Assembly (NCBI GenBank): GCA_034698045.1
Contig: JAQGAU010000793.1
Span: 1-23,859, forward strand
Reading direction: 5' to 3'
Length of the DNA stretch: 23,859 nt
Source of the DNA: Paramacrobiotus richtersi
Taxonomy: Eukaryota; Tardigrada; Eutardigrada; Parachela; Macrobiotidae
A model generated the notes under the pieces. It saw only the letters and a list, made by a program, of their open reading frames with translations. It made no database searches and had not been told where the DNA came from. This document shows positions 1-10,051 of this stretch, piece after piece. How positions within the stretch are numbered: the stretch's first letter is position 1; every line of letters starts with the position of its first letter. The position numbers were made by a program, and so were the translations under genes.

Positions 1-599
1 CACATGCCCGGCCCGCTGGATACTGACGGCAGGGAGAAATGCATAGCTAACGCAGGCCGAAGGCGCGCGACAGTGCCGACATGCCCCACAGACGGGCGCT
101 GACGATTGTGGATACGCTTAACGTAACGTGCGGTGTAAAATCGTACGCTAGGGGGTGGCACAAGTACACCGTTACCCAAATTTTAGCTATGAAGTAATTA
201 AAACTCAGTGGTTATAGTACATGGATTTTCATGAAGCAACTTGATTCGAGAAATATATGTATGGAAGGATGCGCTTTAGTTTACGGTACCCCGAGTAATG
301 TTGCGCTATTGCCTACATCCAAGTGTCTTTAAAATTGGTGTTTGCTATTGTGCACGTGATTCATGAAGAGCTACCCATTCATAACACTCTAACCTGCTGT
401 TGTCTTATACGTACACAGCATAAACTTTTAAAAAAATCACGGCTTCTCCAAATAACGATTTTTATACATATCTTTTCTCTGTCTAACTTAGATCCAGTGT
501 TAGATACGTGTTAGAACAACGGTGACAATTGAGTAGGAATTGTATACTGACATAACGCACTTGCTGACCCTTACCAAACGCTGAAACGTCGCCTGTTTT
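1..599. other. No gene recognised
   Basis: No convincing coding sequence, RNA gene or repeat. The first 120 bases are relatively GC-rich and the rest is AT-rich. The one short open frame (323-514, +) lacks recognisable domain features and looks like chance. Confidence 0.5.
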
Positions 600-1127
600 T
601 TACACTGTCGTACAAGCTGGCTCACTCAAACATTCAAACACGCAAATGTTATGCAAGGCCGAAATCCAGGCTTTACGGGACAAGTTCATGGTTTCCGTGA
701 ATGCGCCGTGCCGTGCCGTGCCGCGACCACGGCCTTCGGCTTTCCCTCGAGTTTCACCACGTCCCAGGAATGGACGGCTGCGCATGGCCATCTGCGGCGG
801 GTGTCCGTTGGTGGCATAAACCGGCGGATTATACGGCTCATCTGGGTATGTTGCATCCAGTTCTTCCAAGATATGAGCTGCTAACAGTTGACCAAGGACA
901 TGGGTTTTATACGCGTGGATGTGAGTCTTCTCCAGGTTTTGGCTGGTGAAGCCACACGTACGGCACTGATAGAGACACAGAATGGACCTGAATACTGGAG
1001 TTACATCCAGGCGGTTTTTAAAATACTGCATGTCAACATAATCAGTACCGATTTTGACGCAACACTCTATGGTCTGATCGTCATCAATGTTCGTCTGAAT
1101 CAGTGGCAAATACAGCCGGCACGGCAT
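600..1127 (-). CDS. Possible single-exon C2H2 zinc-finger protein
   Basis: Minus-strand frame of about 175 residues starting at the ATG at 1127; an in-frame stop lies upstream. Near the middle it carries one C2H2 finger, C-X2-C-X12-H-X4-H, beginning YQCRTCGF and ending HAYKTH, which would bind one zinc ion. An Arg/Gly-rich stretch follows (RGETRGK..EGRGRG), partly produced by a GTGCC microsatellite on the plus strand. The upstream half (DDDQTIECCVKIGTDYVDMQYFKNRL) has ordinary protein-like composition. A lone finger next to an RG-rich tract could suit a nucleic-acid-binding protein, but no partner or family is recognised. It could be one exon of a larger gene, a relic, or chance. No promoter or poly(A) signal was identified. 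Confidence 0.35.
   Translation of the reverse strand: MPCRLYLPLIQTNIDDDQTIECCVKIGTDYVDMQYFKNRLDVTPVFRSILCLYQCRTCGFTSQNLEKTHIHAYKTHVLGQLLAAHILEELDATYPDEPYNPPVYATNGHPPQMAMRSRPFLGRGETRGKAEGRGRGTARHGAFTETMNLSRKAWISALHNICVFECLSEPACTTV
704..724. repeat. GTGCC pentanucleotide microsatellite
   Basis: About three tandem copies of GTGCC (gccgtgccgtgccgtgccg). It lies inside the putative zinc-finger frame and contributes part of its Arg/Gly-rich, low-complexity segment. Confidence 0.7.
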
Positions 1128-1142
1128 GATGGACGTAAGCAA

Positions 1143-2038
1143 GGGAGATTAGCAAAAGTTAATAACCGAATTCCAACGAAAATTGGTACACCTTCAGAAA
1201 TTTAGTCTCGGTTCCGACCGTTCTTTGAGCGATGTACAGAATGTTGTGTTTGTATCACTTCATCACGGAAGGATCGCATTTGGTCACGATAGCCTCTGTC
1301 GTGCCCGTATGTTTTCGCATGTACCGCACTTAAATATGGTTAACGTTCGCAAACTTCCTCTGCCATGGCAGTACTTAACGGGTAGATCGTAAGCTAGACA
1401 GATGCGAAACAGCTATATTAAATTCGGATCACTGACCACCGTCATAACGGCAACTGATATCGTATTTTTGCTCGCTGACTAACGTTTACCGCAGTGGTCG
1501 CGTTAATGGAAACCATGTGTGACATTGCTCTGGATAATAATTTGAAGAGCATCATATGTCCCGGTATTAATCGGTGAAGCGGATGTTCAAAACACCGTGT
1601 CAAACGAATGCCTACGTATCTGACTGGATAAGCTAGCGTTTACTGCAGACCTTAGCGAAACCGGTAATTCGCCCATTCACGCAGAACATTTAAGAGAGAC
1701 GTCAAAGTGTTTCAAAGAGAAATCCACCAAAAGTAAGAGATGAGAACTTGCGGAGGACAATAAATATGCGCAACCTGCTCAAAAGGACAATCGTGGATGT
1801 TATAATGGACCAAGTTTGTGAATCAACATTTCAAAGTGGTCTTGGTGGTGCTTAACAATTTGCGACTTTTTAAATTGACTGCATTTTCAAAATTAGCTGC
1901 AGCATAGCAAAAGCGCAGAATTTTTTTGTAGAGTGACCGTTACGCGCGCTCGCTTGTTTCAACGGTAAACGAAGAGAGACGTTTCTGCTAGTAAAGATAT
2001 TCGAGTATGTTTTTCTCTGGTTGTTGTTGTTGTCTTTA
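1143..2038. other. Intergenic, no gene recognised
   Basis: Both strands have frequent stops and no domain motif. A short GTT microsatellite at about 2020-2033 abuts the left end of the retrotransposon remnant. Nothing else supportable was seen. Confidence 0.5.
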
Positions 2039-2661
2039 AACAGCGGCGTAGGGTTGCAAGACCATCAGTTTGGCTTCTGCACCGGAAGGTCGATCGAACT
2101 GCTTCTGATTGTGGTTGTACAATGGCGGCAGGAGGCGCTCAGTCAGGGCTGGGAAGTGGACATCATGTTTTTGACTTTTCAAAAGCGTTTGATCGAGTAG
2201 ACCATATGATTTTATTGTGTTGTCTGCACGACCTTAAACTTGACAGTGGATTTATTTAATTTGATTATGATTATCGCAGACTACTTACGCGGCCGCAAGC
2301 AGTCTGTAGTTGTCAATAACTGCACATCGCATGAGTCTACAGTTACTAGTGGAGTGTCTCAGGGCTCGGTACTTGGTCCTTTCCTGTTCACATGTTACAC
2401 CGATGACGTTAACAGCTGTTTTTCTAGGGAAACCCACGTGTACACTTTCGCTGACGACATAATGGCTTTTCGAATAATTCGAAGTGCGGCCTACCGCACG
2501 ATTTTCCAGCAGGAACTGAGCACATTTGAAGAGTGGACCGAACGGAAAAAACTGCCATTAAACCCGGAAAAATGCTCCTTTCTTCATCTGGGACGAGGGA
2601 ATAGTGGATAAAGTTACCAGATTGGTGGACATACGGTTGCAGCAGTGATCCATGTGAAATA

Positions 2662-2706
2662 CAGTCTTATCACGCCGCTCTGGGACAACAGCACTTTGCG
2701 ACGGCG
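2662..2706. repeat. Left terminal inverted repeat of the nested transposon
   Basis: The outer 11 bases are perfectly inverted relative to the right end. Further in, the blocks GGGACAAC and TTGCGAC are shared with spacing differences. Confidence 0.8.
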
Positions 2707-3734
2707 CGTTCACCCGCGCTTACTTTCAGAGCCCTATTTTAGCATTTTTCCTGCTCAGTTTTTTGTCCCGCGTCTAACAAAAAGCTTTTGGTTAAGGTAT
2801 TCTTGAAGGATTCCCGTAGAAGACGTTCCAAACACGAACAAGGCGGGTCTGGTTCTAGAACTAGTATAAATGGTTGTGCAGAGATTCGCACAGGAAGCAC
2901 CTGATGCCGCCAGCAGCATTACCTAGCAAAGCACAACCAGGTCGATTATTTGTGGTTCAGTAGATTACATTTCCCTGCTTAGAAACCCAGCTGGGAGCCG
3001 TGCAGCGTCACCTCCCATAGACGTCTATGCTGAAAACTGGCACCTGAAAAGCGCCCGTACATTTCCGGGAATAATTTCAAGGTGTCCGAAAGTAGTTATT
3101 TTATTGAAGGGCATGTTAAAGAACTGGTTTGCAAGGCTAGAAAAGAACTTTATTCCCTCAGCACTACAGGAGGTGCGGTTTGATTTACGATCGTTTTTCA
3201 CAGCAAGCTGTGAATCACGTCATGGATCTCACACGATCAGAGTCCGCTTTCGGGCCAGGTTCTCTTGCACCGTCTCATCTTTGAAGCAGAGATAGTAGAA
3301 CAGATCCCCTGAAGTGATCCTGTGTCAAAGTCGGTCCCGAATAATGCAATGCTGCCACGGGACGAGAGGTCACACGATGCTTAGCAGTGAATGATCTATA
3401 CCTGCGCTGGCCACGCCCAAACAAGAGGCCGATATTTCAAAAGGTCACTTTTTTGGTATTGTCAGATAGAGAAATGGTTACATTACAATGCTAACACCGC
3501 TACATGACAATAAAATCACTACGGAATTTTTTACGAATTTTTGAATAGGAATCGAGACACGGTAACCCAAGGGTCTGATTGTTTTTCAACCCTGGAGGTC
3601 CTTGCAATAAATAGTGCCAAAATTCGGCGTAAGCTCAGAATTTTCGCATCTACAGTATGGCGCAAAAGATGCAGAATGAAACTGGCAATCGGTGAAAACT
3701 TCACCGAGTTCTCTTGCTGGAAGTTGTGCCGCAT

Positions 3735-3779
3735 GGGGCGGTCGCAAGCAGGTTGTCCCAAACTGGTATGATAAGACTG
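3735..3779. repeat. Right terminal inverted repeat of the nested transposon
   Basis: Read on the minus strand from 3779, it starts CAGTCTTATCATACCAGTTT and continues with GGGACAACCTGCTTGCGACC, matching the left end imperfectly over about 45 bases. Confidence 0.8.
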
Positions 3780-4207
3780 TATCTCGGCGTAATTATGGAC
3801 GAAGGTCTGAACTGGGAGAAAGCAGTGCAATGCCGTCCTGACGAAATGTAAAGGGAGACAAAGGTACATCAATGCGATGTTTCCGCCAGGTTTCAAAGCC
3901 GCCAGAATGAAAATGTTCCAGTCAACAGTCCAGCCGGTACGGGATTTTTGCGCGTCAGCGTGGAATCCGACGTCGATCATGCAGACTGACGAAATTGAGA
4001 GTTTTGTGAAACGTTACTTGAAGAACAACACTTGTTATGCCCGCAATATGAGAAGTATTTTGCTGACGATATCTGACCTCAGTTTTTGTTAGTATTTTAG
4101 CGACCAGATAATACGTTTTTGCTGCGTTTTTGCGGCGTTGTTGTTACTGGTAAGTGGTCTGACGCCAGAGCGTGCCACACGGTTGTGTTGGACCTTAAAA
4201 CAAATAA

Positions 4208-4230
4208 ATCATCATCATCATCATCATCAA
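4208..4230 (+). repeat. (TCA)n tail of the non-LTR element
   Basis: About seven tandem TCA/ATC units immediately after an aaataaa stretch. It marks the 3' end of the retrotransposon copy. The antisense frame reads a spurious poly-Asp. Confidence 0.8.
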
Positions 4231-4509
4231 CTGCTTTCCTTCGCTTCGGTCTTTCAGTGCCCGCGACGACCGAGTGCACTTCCCTAGTAGTAAATATTTT
4301 CTTTGTGTTGCAGTGCAGTATTTTACTTCTTTTATTTCGGAATTATATTTTCGAAGTATTCATTATGGAATGGTTTGCAACTTTCCGGAAATCTGGTCGA
4401 AAACACTATGACAGTACAGGCCAACTTCAGCACACATCATAGACTTTCACACATGCCATTCCTCACATACATGTACGTACTGTACATAACGAAATCCATT
4501 AATCTGCGA
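4231..4509. other. Spacer between retrotransposon tail and the 624-residue gene
   Basis: AT-rich spacer containing the presumed 3' UTR of the minus-strand gene that ends at 4510. No clear AATAAA was found on the minus strand close to that stop. Confidence 0.4.
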
Positions 4510-7500
4510 TTAAAATATGACACATCTGTGTAAAAAAAGCATGAACATCACAAAAGCTAAAGCTGCAACGAGAAAAATGCGAAGCAGCTTCCAAAACAAT
4601 GCAATACCACAATCGAGCCGGCTTAGAACCACATAACAGATACTCATGTAGGAAATTGGCTGCCACGACAGCTTGCTGATTGGCAGGTCATCAAAGTTCC
4701 GCAGATCAAGGTCCTCCCAAAAACTATCCGATGCTGCCATTTCCGTAACTGCGTGTCTGCAACAACCAGTGTGGATTTTTCAGTCCGAATTATGAGCAAA
4801 AACATTAGAGAAAAGCAGAGTACTCACATTCGCAGCATGCTTTTCAAGCAAAGCCAGTCATAATTCGGATAATGCCGCGATGTGGCCCATTCTGCATGCA
4901 GTTGTCTGAAAGTGTCTTGCACGCACTGCTCCACAGGCGGCAAAAACGGTTCCAAACATACTAAAAAGCGCCGCCTAACTTCAACGAAATCGGCTCGCGT
5001 GGAACAGCTCATGGTGCTGTGATCAAAGGTCATCTTCGGAATCACGAAGCTGACATTCGAGCAGTGTCTGAATGGGCCGTCTATAACGTGATTGGATAGT
5101 ACTAATCGCCGACACACAGGAAGCAAAATAGACAGATACACAGTTTGATGTTTTGCAGACCCGCAGTCCCATTCCCTTCTTTCAAAGTCCAGTCTTTCAC
5201 GGCCAAGATCGCCAGTGACTCGGCAGTTCTTGACTGAGATGGCCATCAGTACAATATTTTTGCGCCGGATTTCACTCTGCACCAGATGGATTCGAAAATG
5301 AATATCATCTTTCTCAAGATTGACCAAAGAGAGAGCCCTCGTTTTGGAGTTGACTTGGTGGTGTAGCAAGAATACAGTGTCGTAGGCCGCATGGTATTGG
5401 TTTGATGATGTTTTCCGGCGCAGATTATGGAAATCAATTGTGATTAGGGAGCTCGAAAAGTATTTCATTGCCACGTCCCAGGATGAGCAGACTCTGCAAT
5501 CAGTAAACACATATTCCGTGGCTGGGGCATAATTGTGTGGCATAATAATAATAATGAAATGTTGCAATCATTTTGTATGCTGTCTATACTACGGTAGTAC
5601 TAGCATGCATGCGCACTGTATGTAAATTGTTGCAATTAACCACTATCCTAAATTTTCATTACGCGCGCTCACGTCGACATTAATGTTATGGCGCAGTGTA
5701 TGTACCCTCTTATAATCATATCAATTTTTCACACCCGCTTTCCAAATTAACGACAAATATGCGACCAATTTAGCTAATTGTAAGAAAATACGTAGTTACT
5801 AAAACCTAACAGTGTTATCGCTTGATACAGGTGTTGGTACCGATGCCAGCTGTATTGTGCGAAACTAAGAACCAATTCCTGGAATCGGTTAAAACTTTGC
5901 ATTTGTTTGTGTCATAGCTAAGAATTACCATAGGTTATTGTGTATTCGCTGTGCCTTATTCCATAGCATAGCTGAACCGACAGGCCTCTTAAGAAAATTT
6001 CTTTGAAACTTTTTCTGAAACTTTTTCTGGTGAAATAAACTATTTTACTTATTGCTTAATATTATTTTTTTTTACTATCGTGGGTTTTTTTTATTGGTTT
6101 TATGTTGGGACACTGACATTGTTTCTGGAATAGCGAGCCCAATACTGTATAAGAAATAATTACTGTATGTCAATGTATTTTTATAACCACCGACCTGCCA
6201 CTGTCGCCACTTTAAATTTAAATGAAAATCATGGGTAAATACCAGGCCGGCACGCCTGAATGACGCTTTTCATAGGTACCATGACGCAATAAAGGCTGTA
6301 TTTCTTAGGGACTCAAAGAGGCCTGTACGGTCCTGTCGATTTAGTTAAGTATGCTATGATTATTCTCTCGGTGAGCATGTTACATGCATTTGCCTTACCG
6401 TCGTGACACAGTCTGTGAGTGTACATCCATGTAAACGAAAATTTCTCGAAGAATGTTTGAGGAGAGATGGTGTAGCAAGGAGTTCTCTTCTGCAGTAAAC
6501 CGCCAAAGACATTCCCAAATTCCTAAAAGGTCAGGATAGGTTACGTTTCTTATAAGCAGATGACGAATTTAGCCAGATATGCATCTGTAAAAGTATAGAA
6601 AAATCTGCATTCATCGTATATGAAGAAAGCAGATCATAAGTCTCACAGATTAAATATTCCAAACTACGCACACACCGAGCGTACTGTCTTAACTATATGC
6701 TGCTGTTTCGTTAACGTTCCATTAATTTTCTGCATGTCATCATATACTATGTTAAGGTATAGCTTTAAAGAAATATGACCTTTAAAAAATGGCTTAGGAA
6801 TCTTCGTGTCGTACTCCTGTCTAAAGCATTGCATAACCGCAGCAGACATTTTCTGGTGATATTCACTATTCCAAACGATCGGTTTCGACTCCGGTGACCG
6901 TTGAATCATCTCCAGAAATACAAATGTCATTTTTTCCTTGTCAATCCGTGCATACATTCGATCTTCATATACGTCATTTCGGAGCAACCGACCGTATGAA
7001 TATGGACGAAAACTTGCATTGGTAATTTTGCGAACTATGCATTCATCCATTGAATTGATCCGGTTGACCATTTTTGAATGGACAACATACTTGTCGAAAG
7101 ATCTTTCCCTTGATGTGACATACAAGGGTGGCTGATCAACCGGCAGCTCTTCAACAAGTTGCCAGCGGTGCACAAGTTCATACTGGTCGTGTTGGGAGGC
7201 TTCTGTGGAACCAGCGTTTACGTAGCTAAAAGCAAAATTTCTAACCCAGGTGTACGCCAGTAATCCGACTGGCCGGAATACGTACGGTCCATCTTCTTCG
7301 TCCCGAAGGGCGGCGTGTACTTGTGGAAGTTGACGCCTGCACTGCCTGGCAAGTGAGGACGCTGCCGGAGCGAAATACTGATCGTTTGTGCACAAATTCT
7401 CATTTCGGAAAGTTGTTAGAAGCTTGTGTCTCCACAAGTGCCGCATGTGAATCCAAGACGGCGGGAATCTGGTACAATCAAAATCCACGAACGCGTTATC

Positions 7501-7635
7501 GCCGTCGACGTCTTGGATGTATCCCAGATACCACACATTGTCTCGATCTCCCTTATTGACCAGGACAGTATTGGCGATGTTTACATGCCGTTCGCGTTTC
7601 CCGCGGGAGAAATATAATGCGGGTAAGGTTTTCAT
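4510..7635 (-). CDS. Tudor-like/F-box-like protein, three exons, about 624 residues
   Basis: Proposed exons on the minus strand are 7635-6674, 5493-4828 and 4756-4510. The last intron is well supported: donor GTGAGTACT, acceptor TTGTTGCAG, frame preserved through a split Ile codon. The first intron (about 1.18 kb) is less certain; its acceptor TTTACTGATTGCAG at 5494 is good, but the donor is weak (GTGTGC after 6674 or GTAGTT after 6668), both giving compatible phase. The start is the first ATG in frame; an additional upstream exon is possible. The N-terminus has a Tudor/agenet-like segment, VWYLGYIQDVDGDNAFVDFD followed by PPSWIHMRHLW. Mid-protein, the exon 1/2 junction gives a VCSSWD motif like the degenerate F-box-like VCxxW of a tardigrade family I recall with the same order, including a late WEDLDLRNFD block. 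The last about 25 residues are strongly hydrophobic, so a C-terminal membrane anchor is possible. Biochemical role unknown. Confidence 0.7.
5494..6673 (-). other. Long intron 1 of the 624-residue gene
   Basis: AT-rich, with stops in all frames and no coding signal. It contains a (TAA)n run near 5543-5555 and a 12-bp perfect tandem repeat, GAAACTTTTTCT twice, at 6005-6028. If the exon join is wrong, this would instead be intergenic between two genes. Confidence 0.5.
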
Positions 7636-10051
7636 CGCATACGCAGAGAACAACTTCAGATGTACAAAAATGCAAAACAACAGAAAAAACGTGGGCTCCG
7701 GGCTGATCAGCTCACTGACTGCGCGTCTGCCAAAGAAATTTATCGTTGAAAACTAATGGCGGGCTAAGAAAACTGATTGCTTTCTGTGGCTTTTGAGTTT
7801 TGTACGCCGGACTGCCAGAACAAGCAGTCTGGTCCGGCCTGTATTTGCGCACTAAGGCAATTGTAGTAGCATAATAACTTACCTACGTCTGTTCTAAACG
7901 TCTTACAGCAAACATACAATCGAAGTTTGAAGGTCATGCATGATCTGTCCGGCTGAGGAACAATGCTAGCGTATTTTATAGGTCATGCCCGTGTCGCGAG
8001 AAAATCCAGCCTGAGAAGGAGCCAGGCTTTGCTGTCGAAAGTACGGCTTTTAACTTGACCTTCTTGCACTCGTGTTTCCTAATGATTTTCATTAATAATA
8101 AGGGCATCGATGTCCGAGTTCTAACTACCATACTAAAGCACAAGACGATGGTACGTACGAAGCGCAGCTGGTTGTAGTCTACATTCATCAGTTGATCTGA
8201 CCCTTCGATATGTAATGTACCTACCTATGGTAAACTGTAAATGTAGCGCTAATTATTTATGATCAGAAATCGGAGCACTGATGCAGCGTATTAATCGTTA
8301 TCCGTTACCCAGATTTGTTTCCATTTGCTGTTGAATTTTACTATTTACTATGCGAATTCATTATGTACTATATAAGTAGCTATACTGTCGTATAATATTA
8401 TTCAGTTCATTACCGACGTAGGTCGATGTTTTATTTAAATTTTTCTTTGTTTTTATAGGATTCTCTTTATCAACGAACCACGTATTAACAGTACAGTACT
8501 TCGTATTTACCAAACAATATATGTATTGTAACTCTGTGATTTGTAAGGTTTACTTTTGTCGTAACCAGTTATGCACAGAACTAACTGTTTCTGAACTGTA
8601 TAGCTTTTCCATGAATTGAACCACGTGTTGTTCGGGCATTTCCTGTGAGAACCATGAAGTTCCAAATTACCCTGCTGTGACAAACGAACAGACAAGCTCG
8701 ATGCGTACGATAATTACTTCCCTTGCGTAAGCGCGTTTTAAACTTTAATTCTCCTGGGCTAAATTACTGTCTCGGTGAGCGGTAATTTTAGGTTTTACAC
8801 TAATTGCTAATATGCCACAGGGCCGGCACTGCATTGTCATTATAAATCACCCATGTCGAAATAAAAAACAAGTAATACAGCTGATTCGAACGGAATGAAT
8901 TATTAACCTTGGGAGACCGGGTCTTTCACTCAGAAAACAGGATACTGACATGTGGCACATTCTCTGGTGAAGAGCAATTAAAAATCAGTAATTTTGAGCG
9001 AAGAATTCTGGTCATTGGTGTGGGTTAACGGTTACCCTACCGGCTTGGTTAAATCTGGTTTGGTACCTGTTGCATCGGAAATGAGTGCAATAACCGTCGT
9101 AAATCAACCAGCTGTACGAAATTGATCATGCACGCGCACGCGGCAATCTTCTCATCGTGGCTGTGGGACAACCTACTTTACCACTACTTTCGCCAATTTC
9201 CGGGTGATTGTTCTTAGGTACTGTATATTACGCGTAATTTGTTAAGAAAGTGAAAGTCTTTGCGGTGGGAAAGTTGTCGTTTCGTCGTGGCCCACCTTAG
9301 TTTTACGCCGTTATTTCCGGTACAGCATCCTTGCTAACTTGATATGATATAGGTATTATTTGTCAATATTTAACAATCTGAGTTAGATTTCTACATCCGA
9401 AGGTAATCCATCATATTATTTTTCTGCATGCCTTGTAGTATTTTTTGCCGGATTGGGATTTGATCGTCCATTGTTTTGGCGTTTAGAATGATACCATGCG
9501 GATTGTTTAACGTTCTACTTTTACTAACTGCCATAATCTTGCAGAAAGATTTTATTTCCGGCATACAGTTGGAACGAGGGGAAAGTCTACACAATGCGGT
9601 CAGTTTACCCGCCTAAATACATCTTGCCCCAGATATGCAACTGGCAGTTGCGTAATACGCCTTTTAATTGTACCATCGGCAGTATACTGGATAATTATCT
9701 TTAATAAACGTGTGAAACCTTATCGATTGCAGATCATTTAAATACCAGCAAGGCTCACACGGTTTATTTAATAAATCTTCGTAACTAAACTGTATCTTTA
9801 CAAACTACCATGGTATAAAATTAATGAAATAAGTGCGAAATGTCTGCGACTGGAATTATAGTTATGTTTTCTGGGTATCTGTACTAAAGGAAATATTATA
9901 TAACGTTATGTGTGTGCCAGTTTTAAAGGAATAAAACTTGATTTTAACTAATGTTTGTTAATCAATTGTAAATTAAGTGTGTTTAAATTAGTTTTGTTTG
10001 TTTAATTAATGTGTATGCACATTTTGTTTGGCTTCATTGAATTTCTTCTAG
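7636..10051. other. Long spacer, expected to include the 5' end of the chitin deacetylase gene
   Basis: No open frame here shows a recognisable protein. The deacetylase frame opens at an intron acceptor at 10050-10051, so its promoter, start codon and signal-peptide exon should lie here. I could not identify that exon with a phase-0 donor. A TATAAAA lies near 9813. A relic of a pogo-like terminal repeat lies at 9144-9183, and a stem-forming inverted repeat at 7806-7838. Confidence 0.45.
7806..7838. repeat. Short inverted repeat / hairpin
   Basis: GCCGGAC (7806-7812) pairs with GTCCGGC (7832-7838), with an inner CAGA/TCTG stem. An alternative stem GACTGC/GCAGTC (7810-7815 and 7824-7829) competes with it. 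No function is evident. Confidence 0.5.

Larger units (their letters stand above)
2662..3779. mobile_element. pogo/Tc1-mariner-type DNA transposon nested in the retrotransposon
   Basis: The insert begins CAGTCTTATCA (2662-2672) and ends with its exact reverse complement TGATAAGACTG (3769-3779). It is flanked by TA on both sides (2660-2661 and 3780-3781), the target duplication of the Tc1/mariner/pogo superfamily. Terminal similarity continues imperfectly for about 45 bp and includes matching GGGACAAC and TTGCGAC blocks. Removing the insert with one TA rejoins the host RT frame exactly (Val-Lys-Tyr-Leu-Gly-Val), so the boundaries are base-precise. The TIR style (CAGT start, GGACAAC inside) resembles pogo/Tigger elements; that subgroup is inference. 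The 1.1-kb interior shows no recognisable DDE transposase, so it is probably a non-autonomous or internally deleted copy. Confidence 0.85.
2039..4230 (+). mobile_element. Degenerate 5'-truncated non-LTR retrotransposon (Jockey/CR1-like RT)
   Basis: Reverse-transcriptase motifs occur in order: HQFGFCTGRS (from about 2063), DFSKAFDRVDH (about 2173-2206), GVSQGSVLGP (about 2351-2380), a YTDDV/FADD catalytic region (about 2396-2460) and a Lys-Cys-x3-Leu-His-Leu-Gly block near 2570-2595. After an interruption come LGVIMDEGLNW (3783-3815) and the C-terminal block STVQPVRDFCASAWNP (about 3922-3969). These are diagnostic of LINE-type elements using target-primed reverse transcription. It is dead: frameshifts near 2170 and 2235, an in-frame stop at 2609-2611, a frameshift near 3845, and no endonuclease or ORF1 upstream, as expected for 5' truncation. 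The 3' end is aaataaa followed by about seven TCA units (4208-4230), a typical simple-repeat tail. Clade assignment is tentative and no target-site duplication was found. Confidence 0.85.

Noticed and set aside
3531..3980. 149-residue open frame on the minus strand
   Set aside because: It runs across the right boundary of the nested transposon into the antisense of the RT C-terminus, so it joins two unrelated elements. No domain is seen.
4097..4279. Minus-strand frame with a poly-Asp run
   Set aside because: The Asp run is just the antisense translation of the (TCA)n tail of the retrotransposon.
9840..9890. Candidate first exon for the deacetylase (ATG at 9840, hydrophobic MSATGIIVMF, donor GGGTATCT)
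   Set aside because: The donor leaves phase 2 while the acceptor at 10051 requires phase 0, so the join breaks the frame.
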